DNA of 64,000 bases from Modestobacter sp. VKM Ac-2986 (GTDB lineage Bacteria; Actinomycetota; Actinomycetes; Mycobacteriales; Geodermatophilaceae). Location: contig NZ_JAPVBH010000006.1 in assembly GCF_026967795.1 (NCBI RefSeq), positions 186,001 to 250,000 on the forward strand, in the 5' to 3' direction. How positions within the stretch are numbered: the first letter of the stretch is position 1; every line of letters starts with the position of its first letter. A program made the translations under genes and the position numbers. The notes under the pieces are model-generated. The model had not been told where the DNA came from and searched no databases. It worked only from the letters and a program-made list of their open reading frames with translations. Below are positions 24,939-32,849 of this stretch, one piece after another.

Positions 24939-26169
24939 GACGGGCCCGCTCGCGCCAGTCCTCGGGCAGCAGGTGGTCCAGGACGTCGTCCACGCTCACC
25001 GCGCCGACGAGGCGGCCCTGCGGGTCGACGACGGGGGCCGCGACCAGGTTGTAGGTGGCGAAGTAGCGGGTCACCTCGGCCAGCGGCGCCTCCGGGCGCA
25101 GCGGCTCCAGGTCGTCGAGCACGCCGCTGACCAGGGTCGAGGGTGGCTCGCGCAGCAGTGCCTGGATGTGCGCCAGGCCCAGGTAGCGGCCGGTCGGGGT
25201 GGCCGAGGGCGGGCGGCAGACGTAGACCTGGCTGGCCAGCGCGGGGGTGAGCTCGGGGGCGCGCACCCGGGCGAGCGCCTCGGCGATGGTGGCGTCGGGG
25301 GTGAGGATGACCGGCTCGCTGGTCATGATGCCGCCGGCGGTGTCCTCGGAGTACTTCAGCAGCTGACGGACCGGCTCGGCCTCGTCGGGCTCCATCAGCT
25401 CCAGCATGCGTTCGCGGTCGACGTTGGACAGCTCCGAGAGCAGGTCCGCGGCGTCGTCGGGGTCCATCTCCTCCAGGACGTCGGCCGCCCGCCGCTCCTC
25501 GAGCGTGCCGAGGATGACGATCTGCTCGGCCTCGGGCAGCTCACCGAGCACGTCGGCCAGCCGCTCGTCGTCCATCGCCTCGGCGACCTCGTGCCGCCGC
25601 TTGATCGGCAGCTCCTGCAGGGCGTGGGCCACGTCGGCGGCGTTGAGCTCCCGGTAGGTGGCGATCAGCGTCTCCGCGCTCTGCCCGGTCTCGGGCAGGG
25701 CCAGGCCGCTGACCTCGTCCCAGGCCACCTGGTGCAGCTGGCCGCGCCGACGGAACCCGCCGGGCTCCTGGACGGCGAGCCGGGACAGCACCCAGTCGCC
25801 GGTGCGGGTCTGCTCGATGGCGGCGTCGACGACGACGGCGGCGCGCTCGGGCTCGCTCATGGTGACCCGGCGGTCCAGCAGCTCGCCGAGCACGAGCGTC
25901 TCGCCGGCCCGCTGCTCGAAGCGCTTGAGGTTCAGCGTGCCCGACGACAGCCGCACCGAGGTGGCGTCCAGCCCGGTCACCCGGCCCATCGGGCAGAAGA
26001 TCCGGCGGCGGGCGACGACCTCGATGATCAGCCCCAGCACGCGGGGCGTGGCGCTGCCGACGCGCAGCGCGACGAGCACGTCGCGCACCTTCCCGACCCG
26101 GTCGCCGTTGGGGTCGAAGACGGTCAACCCGGCCACCCGGGAGACATAAGCCCTCGTCACCGTGGTCAC
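24931..26169 (-). CDS. PRC-barrel / MgtE N-domain / CBS-domain protein without the MgtE channel
   Basis: A 412-residue soluble protein. A PRC-barrel-like part spans about 5-85 (GLTVFDPNGDRVGKVRDVLV) and 115-170. An MgtE intracellular N domain lies at about 185-285 (EEMDPDDAADLLSELSNVDRERMLELMEPDEAEPVRQLLKYSEDTAGGIM). Two CBS domains occupy ~285-405. No membrane channel domain follows, so it is not itself a magnesium transporter. It may sense Mg2+ or nucleotides for the DUF1003 partner (inference). GTG 26169 is preceded by TAGCCT eight bases upstream, without a Shine-Dalgarno. Confidence 0.85.
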   Translation of the reverse strand: MTTVTRAYVSRVAGLTVFDPNGDRVGKVRDVLVALRVGSATPRVLGLIIEVVARRRIFCPMGRVTGLDATSVRLSSGTLNLKRFEQRAGETLVLGELLDRRVTMSEPERAAVVVDAAIEQTRTGDWVLSRLAVQEPGGFRRRGQLHQVAWDEVSGLALPETGQSAETLIATYRELNAADVAHALQELPIKRRHEVAEAMDDERLADVLGELPEAEQIVILGTLEERRAADVLEEMDPDDAADLLSELSNVDRERMLELMEPDEAEPVRQLLKYSEDTAGGIMTSEPVILTPDATIAEALARVRAPELTPALASQVYVCRPPSATPTGRYLGLAHIQALLREPPSTLVSGVLDDLEPLRPEAPLAEVTRYFATYNLVAAPVVDPQGRLVGAVSVDDVLDHLLPEDWRERARRG

Positions 26170-26177
26170 GAGAGGTG

Positions 26178-26187
26178 AGGCTACCGT
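26178..26187. promoter_or_regulatory. Overlapping divergent -10 boxes
   Basis: TACCGT on the plus strand (26182-26187) lies seven bases before the PhzF-like GTG at 26195. TAGCCT on the minus strand (26178-26183) lies eight bases before the CBS-protein GTG at 26169. The two boxes share two base pairs, and only 25 bp separate the starts. Confidence 0.55.
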
Positions 26188-26194
26188 CGCCGTC

Positions 26195-27079
26195 GTGACG
26201 GCTCCGGGACCCGACCAGCTGGACTACGAGGTCGTGGACGTGTTCGCCCCGCACCCCTTCAGCGGCAACCAGCTCGCGGTCGTGCTGGACGCCGACGCGC
26301 TGACCACCGACCAGTGCCAGGCGCTGGCCGCCGAGTTCGGGTACTCGGAGTCGACCTTCGTCGGCGCCCCCACCGAGGCCGGCGCCGACTACCGGGTGCG
26401 GATCTTCACCCCGCGCACCGAGCTGCCCTTCGCCGGGCACCCCTCGGTCGGCACCGCGCACACCCTCGTCCGGCTCGGCCGGCTGCCCGCCGGGGTGGTG
26501 CGCCAGGAGTGCGGCGCGGGCGTGGTCGAGGTAGAGGTGGACGACGAGGGCGCCCGCCTGGCCGGCGGTCAGGTGTCGCTGCGACCGGGCCCGGACGCCG
26601 CCGTCCTGGCCGCGGCCCTGGGGCTGGACGCCGCCGACGTCACCGGGCGCCCCGTGCACCTGGTCGGCTGCGGCATCGACTTCGCCCAGCTCGAGGTGCA
26701 CCCCGGTGCGCTCGAGCGGGCGGCCCCCGACCCGGCGGCGCTGACGGCGCTGCTGCCCGGCGTCCAGGGCGGGGTGTCCGTGCTCGCCTGGGACGCGGTC
26801 GCCGGGGAGGGCACGGTCCGGGTGTTCGCCGACGGGCTGGACTACGCGGAGGACCCGGCCACCGGGTCGGCCGCGCTGGGCACCGGCATCTGGCTGGCGG
26901 CCGTGGGGCTGGCCGGCGAGGGCGTCAGCGAGTACCGGCTCGCCCAGGGCGCGGCCGTCGGACGGCCCTCGGTGCTGTCCGGGCGGGTCCGGGTCGTCGA
27001 CGGCGCGGTCGCCGAGGTCAGCGTGGCCGGCGCCGTGCGGCCGATCGCGACCGGACGCGTCCGGGTGCCTGCCGTATGA
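26195..27079 (+). CDS. PhzF-family isomerase/epimerase
   Basis: A 294-residue cytoplasmic enzyme of the diaminopimelate-epimerase-like fold. Motifs: FSGNQLAVV near the N-terminus, EFGYSESTFV (the catalytic Glu region), FTPRTELPFAGHPSVGTAH, and DPATGSAALGTG near the C-terminus. The founding member isomerises an intermediate of phenazine synthesis, but there are no other phenazine genes here, so the substrate is open. GTG 26195 avoids overlap with the divergent gene and matches the -10 spacing. The next gene overlaps by ATGA. Confidence 0.87.
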   Translation: MTAPGPDQLDYEVVDVFAPHPFSGNQLAVVLDADALTTDQCQALAAEFGYSESTFVGAPTEAGADYRVRIFTPRTELPFAGHPSVGTAHTLVRLGRLPAGVVRQECGAGVVEVEVDDEGARLAGGQVSLRPGPDAAVLAAALGLDAADVTGRPVHLVGCGIDFAQLEVHPGALERAAPDPAALTALLPGVQGGVSVLAWDAVAGEGTVRVFADGLDYAEDPATGSAALGTGIWLAAVGLAGEGVSEYRLAQGAAVGRPSVLSGRVRVVDGAVAEVSVAGAVRPIATGRVRVPAV

Positions 27080-28020
27080 CCGAGCCGTCGGCGACCCTGC
27101 AGCGGGACCCGTCGCAGGCGTGGGCGGTGCACCGGCCGGGTGGGCGGGACGTCGCGCTGATGGCCGTCGCCGTTGTCGGCGTCTCGTTCTCCGGGCCGCT
27201 GACCGCGCTGGTCGCCACCTCCTTCCTGGCCATCGCGTTCTGGCGGAACGCCGCCGGTGCGGTGCTGCTGCTGCCGGTGCTGCTGCTGCGCGAGCGGGCG
27301 ACGCTGACCGGCCTGCGCCCCCGGCAGCTCACCAGCTCGCTGGTCGCCGGGCTGTTCCTGGCCGCGCACTTCGCCGCCTGGCTGCCCAGCCTGTCGATGA
27401 CCACGGTCGCGGCGTCCACCGCGCTGGTCACCACCACCCCGATCTGGACGGCGCTGGCCGCCCGCGTCTCCGGCGTGCACCTGCCCCGGCAGGTCTGGTG
27501 GGGGCTGGCGCTGGCGGTGTTCGGGGCCGCGCTCATCGCCGGGGTCGACGTCGCGGTGTCCTGGCGGGCACTGGCCGGGGACGCGCTCGCGCTGCTGGGC
27601 GCGATCTGCGCGGGTGGCTACATGCTGGCCGGCGCCCGGGCCCGCGAGCGGCTGAGCACCTCCGCGTACTCGATCGTCTGCTACTCGACCTGCGCGGTCG
27701 CCCTGGCCGTCGCCGCCGTCGTCGCCGACGTGCCGCTGACCGGGTTCAGCGCCCGCGACTGGTGGCTGATCGCGGCGATCACCTTCTGCGCCCAGCTCCT
27801 CGGGCACACGCTGCTGAACCTGGTGCTGTCCACGGTCGGCCCGACCGTGGTGGGGCTGGCCATCCTGCTCGAGGTGCCCGGCGCGCTGCTGGTCGCGCTG
27901 GTGCTGCTGGACCAGGTGCCGCCGCTGCTCGCGGTGCCCGGCATGGTCGCCGTCGTCCTCGGGGTCGCGCTGGTCATCCGCGCCGGGCGCCCGACGCCGG
28001 TGACCGAGCCGGTCACCTGA
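27076..28020 (+). CDS. EamA-family (DMT) metabolite exporter
   Basis: A 314-residue membrane protein with ten helices in two homologous EamA halves (about 28-155 and 170-305). It shows LVATSFLAIAFWRNAAGAVLLLPVLLL in the first half and HTLLNLVLSTVGPTVVGLAILLEVPGA in the second. The family exports amino acids or other small metabolites. The ATG overlaps the PhzF-like stop, so the pair is co-translated. Confidence 0.87.
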   Translation: MTEPSATLQRDPSQAWAVHRPGGRDVALMAVAVVGVSFSGPLTALVATSFLAIAFWRNAAGAVLLLPVLLLRERATLTGLRPRQLTSSLVAGLFLAAHFAAWLPSLSMTTVAASTALVTTTPIWTALAARVSGVHLPRQVWWGLALAVFGAALIAGVDVAVSWRALAGDALALLGAICAGGYMLAGARARERLSTSAYSIVCYSTCAVALAVAAVVADVPLTGFSARDWWLIAAITFCAQLLGHTLLNLVLSTVGPTVVGLAILLEVPGALLVALVLLDQVPPLLAVPGMVAVVLGVALVIRAGRPTPVTEPVT

Positions 28021-28027
28021 GCACAGC

Positions 28028-28369
28028 TCAGCCCAGCGAGCCGTTCGCGATCGCGGTCAGCGCGACGACCCACACGACGACGCCGAGCACCAGCAGCGTG
28101 CTGATCACGCCGCCGACCACCACCGCGGCGAGTGCGAGCCCCTCGCCGCCCTCCCCGGTCTGCCGGATCTGCCGGCGCGCGACGATGCCGAGCGCGAGCC
28201 CCACCGGGGCCAGGACGCCGAAGAAGCAGAGCACCAGCGCGACCGGGGCCAGCTGGTTGGTCGGCCGGCGCCAGCCGTAGCCGGGCGGGGGGCCGTACGC
28301 GGGCGGTCCGTAGGCGGGCGGCGGACCCCAGGACGGCGCGTCGGTGGGGCGGGCGTGCTCGGGGCTCAT
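28028..28369 (-). CDS. DUF4190-like membrane protein
   Basis: A 113-residue protein. The N-terminus is rich in Pro, Gly and Tyr (repeated PPAYGPP), followed by two membrane helices (about 41-63 and 76-105). The helices flank ARRQIRQTGEGGEGLALAAVVVGG, the DUF4190 core. The function is unknown; such proteins are frequent in actinobacteria. ATG 28369. The stop is 8 bp from the opposing exporter gene. Confidence 0.75.
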   Translation of the reverse strand: MSPEHARPTDAPSWGPPPAYGPPAYGPPPGYGWRRPTNQLAPVALVLCFFGVLAPVGLALGIVARRQIRQTGEGGEGLALAAVVVGGVISTLLVLGVVVWVVALTAIANGSLG

Positions 28370-28412
28370 GCCGTCCTCTCCTGGCCGTCGGTCGGCCCGG
28401 CCAGTGTGCCGG

Positions 28413-29135
28413 TCAGCGCCCGATCGCCGCGGCAGGCAGCGCGGACATGCGGGTCGCGATCGCCCGGCCGGCCGCGGTGGTGGTCGCCGGGTCGTCGCCG
28501 ATCAGCACCGACAGCACCTGGCCGACCGCCTGGGCCACCACGACCTGGGTGGTGCCGTCGGCCAGCTGGTACTGGAAGACGACGCTCATCTCGGCCAGGC
28601 CCTCGGCGCTGGGGGCGGGCTGGAACGTGTAGGTGTCCGGCGGGCAGCTGCTGAAGGCCGCCACCAGCTCGCGGACGGCGCTGCTCGCGGCCTCGGCGGT
28701 GTCGTAGCTGATCGCCTCCGACGACAGCTGTGCAGCACCCGCCGGGTCCACCGCGACCACCGGCTGCTTGCTGGTGCGGTGCACCTCGGAGCCGAAGCGC
28801 TGGTCGCAGATGCCGTCGAGGCTGGGGTTGTCGGCGATGTCGGTGGCCTCGCCCAGCGGGTTGGCCTGCACCGTCCAGCCGGCCGGGAGGTCCGAGGCGC
28901 GCAGGGCGATGGCCACCGCGGCCCCGGCCGGGTCCTGGACGGTCGCCGGGTCGGCGGTGGCGGCGGCAGCCTCCGCGGCCTCGGCGGCACTGGGCTCGGG
29001 CTGGGCGGTGCTCGGCCCCGCGGTGGGCCCGGCGCTCGGCTCGCCGGCCCCGGCCGGGGTGTCGCCGTCCGACCCGGTGCAGCCGGTGAGGGTCAACGCC
29101 GTCGCGACGGCCAGGGGGAGCAGGAGACGCCTCAC
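28413..29135 (-). CDS. Secreted lipoprotein, possibly with a PknH-like sensor domain
   Basis: A 240-residue protein whose signal peptide ends in the lipobox LTLTGC, so the mature protein should be lipid-anchored outside the membrane. A Pro/Ala/Ser-rich linker (about 25-65) leads to a globular domain with two cysteines far apart (ICDQRFG; FSSCPPDTYTF) and GTTQVVVAQAVGQVLSVLI. This pattern is like the extracellular sensor domain of PknH; the assignment is tentative. The GTG follows a TACCGT box by seven bases. Confidence 0.75.
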   Translation of the reverse strand: MRRLLLPLAVATALTLTGCTGSDGDTPAGAGEPSAGPTAGPSTAQPEPSAAEAAEAAAATADPATVQDPAGAAVAIALRASDLPAGWTVQANPLGEATDIADNPSLDGICDQRFGSEVHRTSKQPVVAVDPAGAAQLSSEAISYDTAEAASSAVRELVAAFSSCPPDTYTFQPAPSAEGLAEMSVVFQYQLADGTTQVVVAQAVGQVLSVLIGDDPATTTAAGRAIATRMSALPAAAIGR

Positions 29136-29142
29136 CCCGACG

Positions 29143-29148
29143 ACGGTA
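29143..29148 (-). promoter_or_regulatory. -10 box of the lipoprotein gene, leaderless
   Basis: On the minus strand TACCGT, then seven bases, then the GTG start. Confidence 0.55.
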
Positions 29149-29186
29149 GCCCCGGCGTCCGGGCGCCGAGGGCAGGTTCGCCGACA

Positions 29187-29222
29187 GTCGAGCCCTGCCC
29201 CCAGGTGGGGGCAGGGCTCGAC
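29187..29222 (-). terminator. Terminator after the dehydrogenase operon
   Basis: A perfect 16-bp stem GTCGAGCCCTGCCCCC/GGGGGCAGGGCTCGAC closes on a 4-nt loop, starting 3 bp after the stop of the 29225 gene. Confidence 0.75.
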
Positions 29223-29224
29223 CG

Positions 29225-30334
29225 TCACGCGGACGGTCGTCGGTCCTGCGGGCCGACCTCCAGCACCGCGGAGATGACGTGCCGGCGGTGGGCGCTGAGG
29301 TCGGCGAACAGGTCGGGGGCTGCGTCGAAGGGGACGACGTCGGTGACCACCGCGGCGCGGACGGCGTGACCGTGGTCGGCCAGCAGCGCGAGGGTCTCGT
29401 GCGAGAGCCGTCGCCGGTCCCACAGGTGGCCCAGCCCGCGCGGCACCCGGCCGATCTGGGCGCAGCGCAGCGACAGCCCGTTGTGGTGGAACTCCTCGCC
29501 GAGGGCCACCTCGCCGGCGCCGCCGGTGTAGAACGCCAGGTCGACGACGGTGCCCTGGGGGCGCAGGCAGCGCAGCGCGGTGGCCAGCGCCGACGCCGTC
29601 CCGCGGCACTGGAACACCACGTCGGCGCCCCGGTCACCGGCCGCGTGCCGCCAGCGGGTCTTCAGCTCCCGGGCGAGCTCGGGGGTGCTGTCGACCGCCT
29701 CCAGCCCGAGGGCGACGGCGGCGTCGCGGCGGGCCGGGGTCGGGTCGGCGACCACCACCTCGGCCGCGCCGTGCGCCCGCGCCAGCAGCCCGACCAGCAG
29801 CCCGATCGCCCCGCCGCCGGTGACCAGGACCAGCCGGCCGCGCACCCCGTCGGCGAGCTCACTGCCGCCCACGTCGGCGGCGGCGTGCAGCAGCCCGTTG
29901 GCGCAGATCGGCCCGAGGTGGGCGGCGAAGACGCCGAGCAGCGGGTCGAGCCCGGCGGGCAGCCGGACGACGTTCTGCGCCAGCGGGTCGCCGTGCACGA
30001 CGGTCGAGTGCCCGTAGGCCATGGCCACCACGGCGCCCTCGGCGACGGCCGACGTCCGGCTGTCGGTGACCCGGGCGACCTCCATGTAGCCCAGCCGCTC
30101 GACCGGGAAGTCCTGCGCGGGCCGGTCGCGGTCGAACAGGCCCAGGTCGGCGTCCCAGCCGGCGGTGAAGTACGGGCTCGTGCCGCGGTACCAGGTCAGC
30201 TCGGTGCCCGCGGACACGCCGCTGAACAGCGTCTCGGCGCGGAACCGGCCCTCGGCCAGCGCCGGCTCGGGCGTCTCGACGACCGCCAGCTCCCCGGCGC
30301 GGGGCACCACCAGCGTGCGCACCACCCCGCTCAC
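29225..30334 (-). CDS. MDR-superfamily (alcohol/sugar-type) dehydrogenase
   Basis: A 369-residue oxidoreductase. The GroES-like half has FSGVSAGTELTWYRG and PVERLGYMEVARV. The nucleotide-binding half reads GRLVLVTGGGAIGLLVGLLARAHGA. The catalytic-zinc cysteine near the N-terminus of typical alcohol dehydrogenases is not present (SGVSAGTE instead of a CGTD type), as in the subgroup related to bacteriochlorophyllide/threonine-like dehydrogenases. The substrate is unknown. The GTG overlaps the stop of the Gfo/Idh/MocA gene, so they form an operon that probably acts on a sugar or cyclitol. Confidence 0.82.
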   Translation of the reverse strand: MSGVVRTLVVPRAGELAVVETPEPALAEGRFRAETLFSGVSAGTELTWYRGTSPYFTAGWDADLGLFDRDRPAQDFPVERLGYMEVARVTDSRTSAVAEGAVVAMAYGHSTVVHGDPLAQNVVRLPAGLDPLLGVFAAHLGPICANGLLHAAADVGGSELADGVRGRLVLVTGGGAIGLLVGLLARAHGAAEVVVADPTPARRDAAVALGLEAVDSTPELARELKTRWRHAAGDRGADVVFQCRGTASALATALRCLRPQGTVVDLAFYTGGAGEVALGEEFHHNGLSLRCAQIGRVPRGLGHLWDRRRLSHETLALLADHGHAVRAAVVTDVVPFDAAPDLFADLSAHRRHVISAVLEVGPQDRRPSA

Positions 30335-31290
30335 GCGCCGGCCACCCGGACGGCGGTGCCGGTGCGGGTGGCCTCGGCGACCGCCCAGGCCAGCCGGTGG
30401 GTGCGCAGCGCCTCGGCGACGTCGACCAGGCCCGCGGACGCCGGTCGCCCGGCGAGCACGTCCAGGAAGGCGCGGTCGACCGCGGTGCGGGCGTCGACGG
30501 TGGGCTCGCCGTGCTCCTCGCCGTCCCGGGTGCGCACGTGCAGCGTCGTCTCGGTGAGCTCGACGGCGACGCCGTCCCCGGCCAGCTCCAGGCCGGCGGC
30601 GGTGAGCACGGGCAGCACGCAGGAGGTGCTCACCGTGCCGACCGCGCCCGAGGCCAGCCGGAGCACCGCGGCGGTCGCGTCGGGCACGTCGCGCCCCTCG
30701 GTGGTCGAGGGCGCAGCCGCGCCGAGGACCTCGGTGACCTCACCGGCCAGCACCCGGACCAGGTCCAGGACGTGGGTGGCCTGCTCGACGACCTGGCCGC
30801 CGGACCGGTCGTGCCGGCTCCACCAGGCCGGTGGGGGAGTGGTGCCCCACCAGCGCGCGCTGAGCAGCCGCAGCTGGCGGCCGGCCAGCGCGGTCCGGGC
30901 CCGCTCGACGGTGTCCAGGTGCCGCCAGTGGTAGCCGGTGGCCGTGGGCAGCGCGGCCTGCGCGACCAGGTCGGCGACCTCCTCGGCCACCGCGAGGTCG
31001 GCGGCCAGCGGCTTCTCGACGAAGAACGGCACCCCCGCCCGGGCGACCGTGCGCTCCAGCTCGCCGTGGGCGAAGGGCGGCACGCAGAGCCACACGCCGT
31101 CCAGGCCCCGGGCCAGCAGCTCGTCGAGGCCGGCGACCGCCTCGGTGCCCACCTCGGCCGCCAGCGCCTGAGCGGCGGGGAGCGCGGGGTCGCTCACCGC
31201 GACCAGCTCGACGTCGTCGAACCCGGCCAGGGTGCGGGCGTGCCGGGCGCCGACGCCGCCGGCCCCGACCAGGGCCACGCGGAGCGTCAT
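30331..31290 (-). CDS. Gfo/Idh/MocA-family oxidoreductase
   Basis: A 319-residue NAD(P)-dependent sugar or inositol-type dehydrogenase. The N-terminal Rossmann motif is VALVGAGGVGARHARTL and the family's EKP motif is in VPFFVEKPLA (about residues 89-98). GYHWRHLDTVERAR and GQVVEQATHVLDLVRVLAGEV supply the catalytic-domain lysine/histidine region. It is the first gene of an operon with the 29225 gene. Divergent from a glycosyltransferase gene, the set may make or recycle a modified sugar (inference). Confidence 0.88.
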   Translation of the reverse strand: MTLRVALVGAGGVGARHARTLAGFDDVELVAVSDPALPAAQALAAEVGTEAVAGLDELLARGLDGVWLCVPPFAHGELERTVARAGVPFFVEKPLAADLAVAEEVADLVAQAALPTATGYHWRHLDTVERARTALAGRQLRLLSARWWGTTPPPAWWSRHDRSGGQVVEQATHVLDLVRVLAGEVTEVLGAAAPSTTEGRDVPDATAAVLRLASGAVGTVSTSCVLPVLTAAGLELAGDGVAVELTETTLHVRTRDGEEHGEPTVDARTAVDRAFLDVLAGRPASAGLVDVAEALRTHRLAWAVAEATRTGTAVRVAGA

Positions 31291-31512
31291 GCCGGTGTCC
31301 GCGCGGTGTGTCGCAGGTCGGCTGCGGAGCCGTCGTGGGGGGTCATGCCCGGGGATGGTGCCGGTTCCCGGCGGCCGGCGCCTGTTCTCGGCGCCTCGTC
31401 CGTGCCAGCATGCGCACCGACCGTCGGCGTGCCGCCGGTCGCCGTCGGTGCGCTGCGCCGTCGGGGTGCGACGCGTGCGGCGGTGACGCCGACGAACAGG
31501 GGAGAAGACCCT

Positions 31513-31581
31513 ATGACCACCACCGGAGCAGTCCGCCCGTGCAGCGCCTCGCCGGGCACACCCACCGGCTTCCCGACGTGA
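31513..31581 (+). CDS. Leader ORF of 22 codons coupled to the glycosyltransferase start
   Basis: A strong ribosome site (AGGGGAGAAG) precedes ATG 31513. The reading frame MTTTGAVRPCSASPGTPTGFPT ends in a TGA that overlaps the GTG of the next gene (GTGA). The glycosyltransferase GTG itself has only a weak ribosome site, so translation of the leader may feed it. Third-position GC cannot settle such a short ORF. It may regulate by coupling or attenuation, or the ribosome site may serve nothing else. Confidence 0.4.
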   Translation: MTTTGAVRPCSASPGTPTGFPT

Positions 31582-32789
31582 AGATCCTGATGGACGCCGG
31601 CCCGTGGCTGCCGGTGCCCCCGGTCGGCTACGGCGGGCTGGAGAACGTCGTCGCCACCCTCACCACCGAGCTGCGCCGCCGCGGGCACCGCGTCGTCCTG
31701 GCCGCCTCCGGCGACAGCCGGCAGGACGCCGACGGCCACGTGTCCGCCTTCCCGACCGGCCAGTTCACCCGGCTGGCTGCCCCGTACCCGCAGGTCGTCG
31801 GGGCGGCGCACGCCCATGCCCAGGCGGTCGTCGCGGCGGTGCACCAGCACGCCGCGGCCGGGGAGCCCTTCGACGTGGTGCACACCCACCTGGAGGTCGT
31901 CGGCCCCGCGGTGCTGGCCGCGCTCGGCGACGCCGCCCCGCCGGTGCTGCACACCCTGCACTGGGACCTGCGGCGCAACGCCGACTTCTACGGCTCCTTC
32001 GACGGCGGGGGACGGGTGCACTTCGTCGGCGTCTCGGCCTCCCAGGTGGCGCGCGGCCCGGTGCGGCTGCGGCGGCAGACCCTGGGCGCGGTGCCGCTGT
32101 CGGTGCCGATCCCCGACACCGCCCCGGCCGGCCCGGACGAGCGGGACGCCTCGGTGCTGGTGCTGTCCCGGATGTGCGAGGACAAGGGCACCGACACCGC
32201 GGTGCGGGCTTGCCGCGCCGCCGGGGTGCCGCTGGTGCTGGCCGGCCCGGTCGGTGGGTTGCCCGACCGCGCCGCGCTGGACGCCGCGCTGGCCGACCCG
32301 GCGTCCCCGGTGCGCGGGTACCCCGACGTCCGCTGGTTCCTCGAGCACGTCGACCCGCTGCTGGACGGCGAGCACGCCCGCTGGATCGGCAGCGTCGACG
32401 GCGCGGAGAAGGCCGACCTGCTGCGCCGGGCGCGGGCGGTGCTGTTCCCGCTGCGCTGGGACGAGCCCGGCGGCACCGCCGTCTGCGAGGCGCTCGCCGC
32501 TGGCACCCCGGTGGTCGCCATGGCCCGTGGCTGCCTGCCCGACCTCGTCGAGGACGGCGTCACCGGCTTCCTCGCCGAGACCGAGGCCGGGTTCACCGCC
32601 GCGCTGTCCCGGCTCGACGAGCTCGACCCGGCCGCGTGCGCCGAGACCGCCCGCCGCCGGTTCGCCCCGGCGGCGATGGCCCAGGCCTACGAGCGGCTCT
32701 ACGCCCAGGTGCGCCGCCGCGCGCTGCTGCGCGTCGCCCCGCGGCACGTGCCCCGGGCGCGGGCGGAGGACCAGCCGGTCACCCGCTGA
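31578..32789 (+). CDS. Family 4 glycosyltransferase
   Basis: A 403-residue GT-B glycosyltransferase. It begins VKILMDAGPWLPVPPVGYGGLENVV, the usual N-terminus of this group, with VHTHLEVVGP (about 95-105). The C-terminal half carries VLVLSRMCEDKGTDTAV and the nucleotide-sugar site LFPLRWDEPGGTAVCEALAAGTPVVAMARGCLPDLVEDGVTG (the E-x7-E motif). Donor and acceptor are unknown. GTG 31578 was chosen over ATG 31590 because it keeps the conserved KIL strand. It is preceded by a possible coupled leader ORF. Confidence 0.87.
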   Translation: MKILMDAGPWLPVPPVGYGGLENVVATLTTELRRRGHRVVLAASGDSRQDADGHVSAFPTGQFTRLAAPYPQVVGAAHAHAQAVVAAVHQHAAAGEPFDVVHTHLEVVGPAVLAALGDAAPPVLHTLHWDLRRNADFYGSFDGGGRVHFVGVSASQVARGPVRLRRQTLGAVPLSVPIPDTAPAGPDERDASVLVLSRMCEDKGTDTAVRACRAAGVPLVLAGPVGGLPDRAALDAALADPASPVRGYPDVRWFLEHVDPLLDGEHARWIGSVDGAEKADLLRRARAVLFPLRWDEPGGTAVCEALAAGTPVVAMARGCLPDLVEDGVTGFLAETEAGFTAALSRLDELDPAACAETARRRFAPAAMAQAYERLYAQVRRRALLRVAPRHVPRARAEDQPVTR

Positions 32790-32849
32790 GGCCGGCGGTG
32801 TGTCCGGGACGGCGGAACAGTTGGCGGGCGCAACGTGCTGCCAGGTGAC

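Noticed and set aside
26195-27079. Phenazine biosynthesis cluster
   Set aside because: Only a PhzF-like isomerase is present; no other phz genes lie nearby, and PhzF relatives are widespread.
29225-31290. Myo-inositol catabolism operon
   Set aside because: A Gfo/Idh/MocA protein and an MDR dehydrogenase alone are not specific; no iol-type genes accompany them.
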